Shown here: positions 44,097 to 51,967 of the stretch, in pieces | Layout: each line of letters begins with the position of its first letter | Numbering within the stretch: position 1 is the first letter of the stretch | From: CBDDHT01 sp965227905 | GTDB lineage: Bacteria; Pseudomonadota; Alphaproteobacteria; Rhizobiales; Methyloligellaceae | DNA: 64,000 nucleotides | Direction: 5' to 3' | Assembly (NCBI GenBank): GCA_965227905.1 | Contig: OZ245780.1 | Coordinates: forward strand, 4,836,001-4,900,000 | Position numbers and translations under genes: made by a program | Notes under the pieces: generated by a model | The model's input: only the letters and a program-made list of their open reading frames with translations | What the model was told of the DNA's origin: nothing | Databases searched by the model: none

Positions 44097-44797
44097 GTCG
44101 TGGGTCTGAGATCTGAGTTTGTTTCGCTCACGGCTATTCCACGCCTTCGGCGTAGGCCTCCGCGGGGGGCGCCCTGACCGGGCGGCGGCCGCTTGGCCTT
44201 GCCTCGCTAGTCGCTCGGTTGTTCTTGGATTCATGCCGAATCGTGCCGTGTGGCTGGTGCTGTCCTGTGGCATGGGGGGGTGGCTGGGCTATCTGAGTTT
44301 ACTTCGCTCACGGCTGTTCCACGCCTTCGGCGTGGGCCTCCGCGAGGGCGCCCTGACCGGGCGGCGGCCGCTTGGCCTTGCCTCGCTAGTCGCTCGGTTG
44401 TTCTTGGATTCATGCGAGATCGTGTCGTACGGCTGGTGCTGTCCGATGGCATGAGGGGGTGGCTGGGCTATCTGAGTTTACTTCGCTCACGGCTATTCCA
44501 CGCCTTCGGCGTGGGCCTCCGCGAGGGCGCCCTGACCGGGCGGCGGCCGCTTGGCCTTGCCTCGCTGGTCGCTCGGTTATTCTTGGTTTCATGCGGGATC
44601 GTGCCGTATGGCTGGTGGTATACTGCACGATTTCCAATGTGTCCAAGACAACCGCGCCTTAGTGGCGCGGCAAGCGCGACCGCGCGCCGCCCGGTCAGGG
44701 CGCCCCCGCGGAGGCCCGTGCCGCAGGCACGGAATAGCCGTGAGCGAAGTAAACTCAGATAGCCCAGCCACCCCCCATGCCACCGGACAGCACCAGC
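44097..44797. repeat. A/B long inverted-repeat element, locus 4 (three A arms in tandem, one B arm)
   Basis: Three type A arms run in the plus direction with TTCGCTCACGG at 44123, 44303 and 44482 (periods 180 and 179 bp), followed by one inverted type B arm (about 44645-44797). The arm hairpins are CCACGCCTTCGGCGTGG in the A arms (with one unpaired base in the first) and CCGTGCCGCAGGCACGG (44716-44732) in the B arm. Before the B arm lies the foldable centre (ATCGTGCCGTAT at 44598 against ATACTGCACGAT ending 44631). It fills the gap between glxK and the convergent peptidase gene. Confidence 0.92.
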
Positions 44798-44837
44798 AAA
44801 AAGCAACCAAGAGAACAGAGACCCGCTATTCCCCTCC

Positions 44838-46226
44838 CTACCCCTCGCCGAGTTCCGCCAAGATCCGCACCCAACTGCGCGCGCCTTTCTGAAAACTCAA
44901 CAGATTGTATTTCTCGTTGGGTGAATGGATACGGTCACTATCTGACGCAAAGCCGACAAGAAGCGAGTCCATATCGAGTTTCGTCTTGAACGACTCGACG
45001 ATTGGGATCGATCCGCCGCAACCCATCATTACCGGTGCTTTTTCCCACTCGGCTTCGAGTGCCCTCGCAGCAGCCTTGAAAGCAGGGGCTTCAATGTCGA
45101 ATCCGACGGCAGGAGCGCCACCTTCACCAATGAATTCCACATCTGCATCAGGTGCAAGATTGTCTATGACGAACTGCCGAAAGGCCGAGACGATTTTCTC
45201 TGGCTCCTGCCCCGGGACAAGGCGGAACGAAATCTTGGCCGAAGCTCTGGCCGGAATGACCGTCTTTGTACCGGGCCCCTGATAGCCACCCGAGATCCCA
45301 TTAATCTCGGCGGTCGGCCGCGACCAGATCTGTTCAAGGATGCTTCGATCAGCCTCGCCGGCGGCCTTCTTCAGGCCAATACTACCGAGGAACGCCTGCC
45401 CATCGAATCCTAGCTCCGCCCATAGTGACGTGATGGATGCCGGCGGATCGACGATGTCATCGTAAAAGCCGGGGATACGGACGCGTCCCTCATCGTCGTG
45501 GATCTTGCCGAGAATCTGAGACAACGCCGTGATCGGATTGGTAACCGGCCCTCCATACATCCCGGAATGAAGATCGCGGGAGGGAGCGGAAACGACGATC
45601 TCGGAGAATGCAAGACCACGCAGCATCGTTGTTATCGCGGGACTGTCTTTGCCCCACTGGCCCGTATCGCAGACCAGAGCGAGATCGGCTTTCAACTCGT
45701 CTCCATTTGCCGCGAGAAAAGGAGCAAGGCTCGGACTACCGGATTCCTCCTCGCCTTCCAGCAACACCGTCACCGAAACCGGCAGTCGCCCATGCACGCT
45801 ATGCCAGGCACGACAAGCCTCCAGGAACGTCATGAACTGACCTTTATCGTCAGACGATCCGCGGCCGACGATAACACGGCCATGCTCAGGCTCATCGTCA
45901 AGACGAGGCTCGAAGGGGGGGCAATCCCATTCCTCTAAAGGGTCGGCCGGCTGGACATCGTAGTGGCCATAGAACAGGACATGCGGCCGTCCCTCGGCCT
46001 TATAGTGACCGACGACCATGGGCTGGCCCTCGGTCTTTCGCACCGAGGCAACAAATCCTGTCTTCTCCAACAGATCCGCGCACCATTGGGCCGCGCGCTC
46101 GCACTCCGCGTTATAGTCCGGATCGGTAGAGATACTTGGAATACGCAAAATTTCAAACAAGCGCTGCAACGCGCCATCTCGATCCTGGTCCAGTGCGTCC
46201 AGAACGCGCGCGATTTCGTCAGTCAT
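44838..46226 (-). CDS. M20-family metallopeptidase (dipeptidase)
   Basis: This 462-residue enzyme has the di-zinc peptidase layout. The first metal motif is GHYDVQPAD (His-x-Asp), then GRGSSDDKGQF (bridging Asp), the catalytic and ligand glutamates LLEGEEESGSPS, a later Asp in LVCDTGQW, and the C-terminal His in DRIHSPNEKYN. A lid/dimerisation domain is inserted around residues 200-380. It removes amino acids from dipeptides or small peptides in the cytoplasm, CNDP-like. ATG at 46226 is preceded by TGGAGAA. Confidence 0.94.
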   Translation of the reverse strand: MTDEIARVLDALDQDRDGALQRLFEILRIPSISTDPDYNAECERAAQWCADLLEKTGFVASVRKTEGQPMVVGHYKAEGRPHVLFYGHYDVQPADPLEEWDCPPFEPRLDDEPEHGRVIVGRGSSDDKGQFMTFLEACRAWHSVHGRLPVSVTVLLEGEEESGSPSLAPFLAANGDELKADLALVCDTGQWGKDSPAITTMLRGLAFSEIVVSAPSRDLHSGMYGGPVTNPITALSQILGKIHDDEGRVRIPGFYDDIVDPPASITSLWAELGFDGQAFLGSIGLKKAAGEADRSILEQIWSRPTAEINGISGGYQGPGTKTVIPARASAKISFRLVPGQEPEKIVSAFRQFVIDNLAPDADVEFIGEGGAPAVGFDIEAPAFKAAARALEAEWEKAPVMMGCGGSIPIVESFKTKLDMDSLLVGFASDSDRIHSPNEKYNLLSFQKGARSWVRILAELGEG

Positions 46227-46439
46227 TGAATTCTCCAAATTCTCTACATTCAGCCAATCTGGAAAACGAAACGGATCGTTGTCCCAGATCGATCAATCCC
46301 AAAGCCGTGTCCAAAGACATAACTTCACTCGATCAGCACATATCTACTCATTGTGGCAAGGCAGCTTTTCCGGCGCATGACTTGTAACAGCGTGTTAATG
46401 AACACTAAGCTTTGCAATGGATCAAAGAGGGGCATTAGC

Positions 46440-47357
46440 ATGCGGATAATCGTTCATGGCCAGCAAGCGTTCGGAAAAGCCGTTCTGGAAGCACTGATCG
46501 ATCGTGGCGAGAACATTGTCGGTGTCTATTGCGCACCGGATCGCGAGGGCCGGCCGGAAGACCCTCTCAAAACATTCGCCGTCGAAAAAGGCTTCGACGT
46601 TCACCAGCCGAAGTCGTGGAAGGATCCCGAGACATGGGCTCAGATGGAAGCCCTGGAACCCGATCTATGCGTGATGGCATACGTGACCTTGTTTGTTCCG
46701 GAACGGGCGTTGAATATCCCGAAACACGGCACGATTCAGTATCACCCGTCGCTGCTACCCAAGCATCGCGGGCCCAGCTCGATCAACTGGCCGATCATCA
46801 TGGGAAAAACCAAAACCGGCTTGTCGATCTTCTGGCCTGACGACGGCCTGGATGAAGGTCCGATATTGATCCAGAAAGAAGTCGAAATCGGACCCGACGA
46901 CACGCTTGGTACGCTGTATTTCAACCATCTCTTTCCCATGGGCGTCGCTGCGATGTGCGAAGGCGTCGACATGGTGCGCGATGGAACGGCACCCAAAATC
47001 GAGCAGGATCACTCCGAGGCCACCTATGAGAGCTGGTGCAAACGGGAAGATGCTGAAATCGATTGGTCCAAACCGGCCGCAGATGTCTACAATCTGATCC
47101 GCGGAACCAACCCACAGCCCGGCGCCTGGACGACGGTCGAAGGCAACGTGCTACAGGTTTTCGACAGCGCTCTGGCCGATGCACCGGACGGTACGCCCGG
47201 AGAAGTCCTCTCGCTCGATGAAGATGGTTTCATTGTCGCGGCAGGAAGCGGTGCGGTGCGCGTGAAACGCGTGCGCCCAAAAGGTGGAGACAAGGTTCAG
47301 GCTCAGGATTTTGCTACGGCAAACGGACTGACGCCCGGAGCTCAGCTCGGGAGCTAA
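46440..47357 (+). CDS. Formyltransferase-fold protein like the hydrolase domain of 10-formyl-THF dehydrogenase
   Basis: This 305-residue protein has the formyltransferase N domain with YHPSLLPKHRG (catalytic His102) and FWPDDGLDEG (Asp138), and a C-terminal domain with IDWSKPAADVYNLIRGTNPQPGAWT. In methionyl-tRNA formyltransferase an Asn stands two residues before the His; here it is Gln100. The WPDDGLDEGPI..LYFNHLFPMGV pattern matches the N-terminal domain of 10-formyltetrahydrofolate dehydrogenase (ALDH1L) better. That enzyme's aldehyde dehydrogenase and carrier domains are absent, so a 10-formyl-THF hydrolase or another formyl transfer is likely. GAGGGG precedes ATG 46440. Confidence 0.87.
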   Translation: MRIIVHGQQAFGKAVLEALIDRGENIVGVYCAPDREGRPEDPLKTFAVEKGFDVHQPKSWKDPETWAQMEALEPDLCVMAYVTLFVPERALNIPKHGTIQYHPSLLPKHRGPSSINWPIIMGKTKTGLSIFWPDDGLDEGPILIQKEVEIGPDDTLGTLYFNHLFPMGVAAMCEGVDMVRDGTAPKIEQDHSEATYESWCKREDAEIDWSKPAADVYNLIRGTNPQPGAWTTVEGNVLQVFDSALADAPDGTPGEVLSLDEDGFIVAAGSGAVRVKRVRPKGGDKVQAQDFATANGLTPGAQLGS

Positions 47358-47399
47358 GTGTTTGCTCTGAAAGTCGCCGAATTCTAGATGTTCGCGCCT

Positions 47400-47609
47400 C
47401 TAAGCCCTGGTGTCTACGTTCCCACCAACGCCAGGTGCGACCGGCGAGTTCACAATCTCTTTGAGATTGGCAGCTGACGCTTCGATCAATGACGCGACCA
47501 TCTGATCGCTTTCAGCGTTCATCTTGGTAATCTTCGCGGCGATATTGATCTGCGTCTCAGTCTGATTTGCGACCGCAGATGCTGCCGCAATGCTGGCAAT
47601 AGAACTCAT
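47400..47609 (-). CDS. YjfB-like small protein (putative motility family)
   Basis: This 69-residue helical protein, MSSIASIAAASAVANQTETQ and so on, matches the size and pattern of the YjfB_motility family. It has an alanine-rich start, QINIAAKITKMNAESDQMVASLIE and a glycine-rich end. The family is named from its occurrence with flagellar genes, but no biochemical role is established. No flagellar genes are in the window. AGGAG lies about 13 bp upstream of the ATG. Confidence 0.78.
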   Translation of the reverse strand: MSSIASIAAASAVANQTETQINIAAKITKMNAESDQMVASLIEASAANLKEIVNSPVAPGVGGNVDTRA

Positions 47610-47681
47610 GGCTTCGAACTCCTGGCACGAAGCTATCTCATCCAGCTTACCTCGGGTTTAACGCGTGCTGAGGTCGCGGAT

Positions 47682-47897
47682 TTAGTCCGCGAGCTGAATA
47701 TTAACGGCCTGCGGGCCTTTGCCGCGTGAATCCGGCTGCGTTTCAAACGAAACGCGGGCGCCTTCATCCTGAGCGGGAAGACCTGACTGTTCCAAGGCTG
47801 TAATGTGCAGAAAGACGTCTTTGCCGCCGTCGTCGGGCACGATGAAGCCGAATCCGCGAGAATGATTGAAGAATTTTATGGTTCCGTTCTGGCGCAT
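47682..47897 (-). CDS. Cold-shock domain protein
   Basis: This 71-residue OB-fold protein has both RNA-binding motifs, RGFGFI (RNP1) and DVFLHI (RNP2), and starts MRQNGTIKFFN. Such proteins bind single-stranded nucleic acids and melt mRNA structure. The ATG at 47897 has AAAGGAG upstream. A gap of 265 bp separates it from the next gene upstream (start of the block at 48163). A long leader, as found on many csp mRNAs, is possible but not shown. Confidence 0.93.
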   Translation of the reverse strand: MRQNGTIKFFNHSRGFGFIVPDDGGKDVFLHITALEQSGLPAQDEGARVSFETQPDSRGKGPQAVNIQLAD

Positions 47898-48162
47898 GAC
47901 AATGCTCCTTTCCCGTTCGTCGATCCTATCTGCCCTGCAAGCAATGCAAAGGGCACAGCCAGGCAACTGAGACAACGGGAAGAGATGTCGCGCCCGAACC
48001 CAGGCTCGGATTTGACCACCACCGGTCCGTTCTTCTGCCGGCAATGGTCAAAAATCTATGCGCAACAAAGCGTGAACGCAAGCGCACAATCGCCGAATAT
48101 CAGAGACGTTGCGTCACAAAATCGTCACGGAACGGCAACACGGCACCCAGGCGTCCGCTTTC

Positions 48163-48489
48163 TCACGGATAAGGCGTCGTCGGAATAATGCCATGTTGCG
48201 ATGGGCCGTCATCGTGCCGCGGCCAATCGTTCGGACGAGGCGAAAGCGGGTCGTACGCATAGGTTTGACCGACGTTGAACGAATAACCGCCAACCGATGC
48301 TGTGAAGCCTTTGACCTGCGGACGCTTCGATTTGCCACGGTTGGCGAACCAGCCGCGTTTTACGCTGTAGGTCTTTTTGACCTTGTAATACTTCTTGGAT
48401 TTGCTGCCAGCGTCGGCAGAACCCGCAACCGCGAAGCTCATCGGTACTGCAAGAGCCAGTGCCGCACCGAATATGACCAGTCGCTTCAT
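48163..48489 (-). CDS. Small exported basic protein
   Basis: This 108-residue protein has a signal peptide (MKRLVIFGAALALAVPM, cleavage near ADA, about residue 28) and a lysine/tyrosine-rich mature start (GSKSKKYYKVKKTYSVKRGW). It ends with a proline-rich tail. No domain is recognised. AAGGGGTGA precedes the ATG. It belongs to a run of small exported proteins on this strand (48.1-50.0 kb). Confidence 0.75.
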   Translation of the reverse strand: MKRLVIFGAALALAVPMSFAVAGSADAGSKSKKYYKVKKTYSVKRGWFANRGKSKRPQVKGFTASVGGYSFNVGQTYAYDPLSPRPNDWPRHDDGPSQHGIIPTTPYP

Positions 48490-48658
48490 GGATTCACCCC
48501 TTATGACATTGGTTGCCGTAATATAGCACTTCCGGTGCTCGCTCGCCATATTGGCACACCGAAACGTGAATCGGCCCCGCCCCTTCCGCTTGTCAAAGTC
48601 GCACGTAACGCAAGCAGCAGGTGCGGAGCCGCAATCGCAATGGCGACCCGCAAATGGC

Positions 48659-48955
48659 CTAGCGGCAAACCCGAGCGGCAGCCCGACAACGCCAGTTCCA
48701 TTTCTTCGACGGGTTGCAGCGCGTGTGGATGGCACCGATCTTTGCCCGACCCTTCTTCTTGCGTGCCCAGGCACGCGCACCACGGCGCAGACGTCCCTTT
48801 GCACGGGCCGTCGTAATCCCCTTCGTAATGCCGTAAGCCGTGGCTCCGAATGCAGCGCAGCGATAGTGATGTCTTGCTTCTGCCGTATCGGATGTCACGG
48901 GTGTCAGAATGGCCCAGGTCAGGCCGATCAGCGCAATACAGATGATACGTTTCAT
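48659..48955 (-). CDS. Small exported basic protein ending in C-R
   Basis: This 98-residue protein has a signal peptide (cleavage near AEA, about residue 28), a strongly basic middle (ARAKGRLRRGARAWARKKK) and cysteines in HTRCNPS and near the end (CRAAARVCR). The end CxxxxxxCR resembles that of the protein at 49137-49427. A good ribosome site (GAGGGC) precedes ATG 48955. The function is unknown. Confidence 0.72.
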   Translation of the reverse strand: MKRIICIALIGLTWAILTPVTSDTAEARHHYRCAAFGATAYGITKGITTARAKGRLRRGARAWARKKKGRAKIGAIHTRCNPSKKWNWRCRAAARVCR

Positions 48956-49136
48956 GAATGCCCTCAATTGGAAACGCGGCCCCAACGCGATACGACAATT
49001 GAGCCAGAACGGTTGATTAACGAGACGATTTCATGATGACCGGCTCTCCGGCCTTTGCAAGGCGCTGAGGGCACTTAGAGCCGCAATTTTCCAGATTGAT
49101 CGAACTCTTCCACAGGATTCACAGGTTCGTCCGCTG

Positions 49137-49427
49137 CTAACGACAGATCTTTGCCTTTGCGTGACACTCATGTTCGGTGAAAAAACCGATTTTGAGAAAG
49201 ATCTTGCAGGATACCTGTGTCCTGCCGACTCGTGCACGGGGTGCACTATGCTCATCTTTCCAAGCGTTGATCTTTCGTTCCAACTGCTTCTTTACGAAGT
49301 TTCGCGTCCCATTCTCCGTATAACCGACATAGCCATAGGATAGGGCTTCGCAGGCAGCAGCTCTTGCCTGTGTCGGCTCAATTGTGACGATGGCGGAAAG
49401 AAGAAGAAGGCCGGCAATGACGCGCAT
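49137..49427 (-). CDS. Small exported cysteine-containing protein ending in C-R
   Basis: This 96-residue protein has a signal peptide (cleavage near ARA, about residue 23) and cysteines at CEALSYG, SCKIFLK, ECHAKAK and the final ICR. The end CHAKAKICR parallels CRAAARVCR of the neighbouring gene, so the two may be distant paralogs. AAGGAG precedes the ATG. The function is unknown. Confidence 0.75.
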   Translation of the reverse strand: MRVIAGLLLLSAIVTIEPTQARAAACEALSYGYVGYTENGTRNFVKKQLERKINAWKDEHSAPRARVGRTQVSCKIFLKIGFFTEHECHAKAKICR

Positions 49428-49549
49428 GGTTCATTCGCTCCTTGCGAGAAACGATCGTAGAAAAAGATTGAACCGTGAAATCAGGATGCGCGCCAATCAA
49501 TATTTGTGTGTTTTTCTTTTCGACTGTGTTGGAAGGAAATTGTGATGAA

Positions 49550-49571
49550 GGAGGCCGGAAAACCGGCCTCC
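49550..49571. terminator. Hairpin terminator near rlpA
   Basis: GGAGGCCGG (49550-49558) pairs with CCGGCCTCC (49563-49571) around AAAA, followed on the plus strand by CTCTTTTCT. It lies 12 bp past the rlpA stop on the minus strand, so it may end the rlpA transcript in that direction too. Confidence 0.75.
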
Positions 49572-49583
49572 CTCTTTTCTCAA

Positions 49584-49958
49584 TCAGCAGCCTTTGCGAC
49601 CGATCGTTTGAATGCGGACCGGCGCAGTGCCTGCCTGCTTGAAGCCCAGCCGCGTTGCAGCAACGCGCGAAAGGTCGATGACGCGGCCCTTGATAAACGG
49701 TCCACGATCATTGATGCGCACCACGACGGAACGCCCGTTCCTCATGTTTTTCACGTTGACGCAGGTCCCGAACGGGAGCGAACGATGGGCGGCAACCATT
49801 GCATTGGGATTGGCGCGTTCACCGCTGGCCGTAATGGTGGTCATCGCGTACCAGGACGCCTTCCCGCTCTGCACAGCGGCGCTCGCCTGATGGGTTGAAA
49901 CAAGCACGCCGACGAGTGCTGCCGACGCGCAAAGATGCGCGACAAAGGTCTTTCGCAT
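49584..49958 (-). CDS. rlpA: RlpA-like double-psi beta-barrel protein
   Basis: This 124-residue protein has a signal peptide (cleavage near ASA, about residue 27). A double-psi beta-barrel of RlpA type follows: GKASWYAM, GERANPNAMVAAHRSLPFGT, VKNMRNGRSVVVRINDRGPF and GRVIDLSRVAATRLGF. RlpA acts on naked glycan strands of peptidoglycan. The catalytic Asp (in NDRGPF) is present. A SPOR domain is absent, as in many short RlpA-like proteins, so septal targeting is uncertain. GAGGA precedes ATG 49958. Confidence 0.88.
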   Translation of the reverse strand: MRKTFVAHLCASAALVGVLVSTHQASAAVQSGKASWYAMTTITASGERANPNAMVAAHRSLPFGTCVNVKNMRNGRSVVVRINDRGPFIKGRVIDLSRVAATRLGFKQAGTAPVRIQTIGRKGC

Positions 49959-50229
49959 GAATTCCTCGGATTGTTTTTGGAAGCTATTGGGGGGAACGCC
50001 TGAGGCCGCAGTCTTACGCCAGCCCAGGCACGTTCTCCTACGAGCGTCGCCTCGTTATTCTTCTTGTTAGCGGGCGCACAATACGCCGGAATGAGGCGGA
50101 AATTAGAGCGACTTGGGGCGATTTTCTAGCAAGGTAAAGACGGCGTGAATCGGGAGGGTAGAATGCCAGGCTTGCCCCGACAGAAAGGCCGGGCTATGAG
50201 CGGCGCTTGGGCTCGCGCGGAGGATCCGG

Positions 50230-50892
50230 ATGGCCAAATTACAAGCGGCAATCGTGCCGGTGACAGCCTTTCAGCAGAACTGCACGCTACTATGGGATGA
50301 TGAGACAAAGGTCGGGACCGTTGTCGATCCCGGCGGCGATGTGCCGCAGATCCTGAAGGCCATCGAACAAACTGGAATGCAAACGGAGAAGATTCTGCTG
50401 ACTCATGGTCATATCGACCATGCAGGCGGTGCTGCCGAACTCGCGGAAGCTCTGGGTGTGCCGATCGAAGGACCGCACAAGCTCGACGCGTTTCTTCTGG
50501 ATGGCCTGGAGGAACAGGGCAAGGCCTATGAGATCGCCGCCCGTCCGGTGGTCCCGGGCCGCTGGCTGGAGGAAGGCGACAGGGTGACGGTCGGCCCCTT
50601 TACCTTTGACGTTCTGCACTGTCCCGGGCACACGCCAGGCCACATCGTCTTCGTTCTGGATATGGATGGTCACGGGGACGATGGAATGGTCGACGGGATC
50701 GCCCATGTCGGCGATGTCCTATTCAAGGGATCGATCGGACGAACAGATTTTCCCTACGGCGACCATGACGCCCTGATCAATGCAATCAAGACAAAGATCC
50801 TGCCACTGGGCGATGAGCTGACGTTCATTTGCGGTCACGGGCCCCCTTCAACGGTTGGTGAAGAGCGGAAGACTAATCCGTTTCTGACCTAA
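50230..50892 (+). CDS. Metallo-beta-lactamase-fold hydrolase (glyoxalase II-like)
   Basis: This 220-residue protein has the metal-binding motif THGHIDH (His59, His61, Asp63, His64), a later His in CPGHTPGH, an Asp in HVGDVLF and a His in FICGHGP. The short length and layout resemble YcbL-type enzymes, which have weak glyoxalase II activity. It likely hydrolyses a thioester such as S-lactoylglutathione in the cytoplasm. GGAGG precedes ATG 50230. Confidence 0.9.
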   Translation: MAKLQAAIVPVTAFQQNCTLLWDDETKVGTVVDPGGDVPQILKAIEQTGMQTEKILLTHGHIDHAGGAAELAEALGVPIEGPHKLDAFLLDGLEEQGKAYEIAARPVVPGRWLEEGDRVTVGPFTFDVLHCPGHTPGHIVFVLDMDGHGDDGMVDGIAHVGDVLFKGSIGRTDFPYGDHDALINAIKTKILPLGDELTFICGHGPPSTVGEERKTNPFLT

Positions 50893-50940
50893 TACCGGAC
50901 TGACCGAGAACAAAAGTTTCCAGACTGTCGGGCAGGAAAC

Positions 50941-51105
50941 CTAGTAACTTCCGCGCCGTGGTGGAGCGGACTCCTGACGGTCAACCGGCTCTGCTCTCGG
51001 CCCGGCCCCAGTCTCCCGACAGCCGCCAACGGCTAGTGCTGCGCCCAACACCAACAGGATGGTTGCGGCCTTAAAGCTTGTCTCCGACGAGAATACGAAT
51101 CCCAT
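50941..51105 (-). CDS. Very small lipoprotein
   Basis: This 54-residue protein has a signal segment and lipobox AVGG-C (Cys29), followed by only about 25 residues rich in Pro, Arg and Glu. The short ATG-start frame has AGAGGGA upstream. Tiny lipoproteins of this type are common in envelopes, but their function is unknown. Confidence 0.65.
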   Translation of the reverse strand: MGFVFSSETSFKAATILLVLGAALAVGGCRETGAGPRAEPVDRQESAPPRRGSY

Positions 51106-51359
51106 GACAACGTCCCTCTGTTCAGCCTGCGCCAAACGCGAAAACACTGAGTGCAGGTGCGTCTATTAGGTCCTAGATACGAGACTGAACTCACTCCATG
51201 ACCTCCCGTGCCCGGGTTGCTCCCGGATCATCGCAATATATCTCTTGCTTACAGGGCGTTACACATCACCTGCCAATCACAATGGGTTGACGGTCGCGTG
51301 TAGGGTTGATTGAAAGAAACAATCCTTCATTCTGCGGCTAACCAGGGAAATCTGTCATC

Positions 51360-51959
51360 ATGCGTCTCCGTTTTGCACCGGCCTCACCCTTCGTCCGAAA
51401 GGCTCGAATTGCAGCCGCCATTGCCGGACTGACCGACAAGATCCAACTTGTTCCAGCAAACACGATGGATCCGGATGGCGCTCTTCTCGAACAGAATCCT
51501 CTCGGCAAGATTCCGGTTCTCATTCTGGACGACGGCAGCGAGATCTATGACAGTCTCACGATCTGCGAATATCTGGATCAGCACGCCGGCGGTACGTCTT
51601 TGTTTCCCACCGACGACACGCGTTGGGCAGCGCTAAGCCTTCATTCGCTCGCCAACGGCATCATGGATGCGACGCTGCTCCGGATCTACGAAGGCAGGTT
51701 TCGCCCGGAGGAAAAGCAACACGATCCTTGGGTGGCTCGCCAGAAAGCAAAGGTCGATCGTGGTCTGGCGCATCTCGAAGCAAATCCGCCCAGTCTCGAT
51801 AGCGATTTGACGATCGGCCACGTCGCTGTCGCTTGTGCCCTTGGGTATCTGGATCTGCGTTTCGAGGGCGCTTGGCGCGCCGACCATCCCAAGCTTGTGG
51901 AATGGCTTGCTGCCTTCGCGGAGAAGGTACCCGCATTCGAAGCAACGAAGCCGGAGTAG
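51360..51959 (+). CDS. Glutathione S-transferase
   Basis: This 199-residue protein has the thioredoxin-like N domain (ASPFVRKARIAAAIAGL, NPLGKIPVLILDDG with the cis-Pro, and EIYDSLTICEYLD binding the glutathione gamma-glutamyl group) and the all-helical C domain with SDLTIGHVAVACALGYLDLR. It conjugates or reduces substrates with glutathione in the cytoplasm. The Ser at SPF is a candidate catalytic residue. RNase T2 follows 8 bp after its stop codon. Confidence 0.93.
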   Translation: MRLRFAPASPFVRKARIAAAIAGLTDKIQLVPANTMDPDGALLEQNPLGKIPVLILDDGSEIYDSLTICEYLDQHAGGTSLFPTDDTRWAALSLHSLANGIMDATLLRIYEGRFRPEEKQHDPWVARQKAKVDRGLAHLEANPPSLDSDLTIGHVAVACALGYLDLRFEGAWRADHPKLVEWLAAFAEKVPAFEATKPE

Positions 51960-51967
51960 GAAGTGTC

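Noticed and set aside
44097..44797. CRISPR-like array at repeat locus 4
   Set aside because: The unit is about 180 bp, the parts between repeats are themselves repeated, one copy is inverted, and no cas gene is near.
46440..47357. Naming the formyltransferase gene fmt
   Set aside because: Motifs fit the 10-formyl-THF dehydrogenase hydrolase domain better and the Asn of the Fmt catalytic triad is replaced by Gln.
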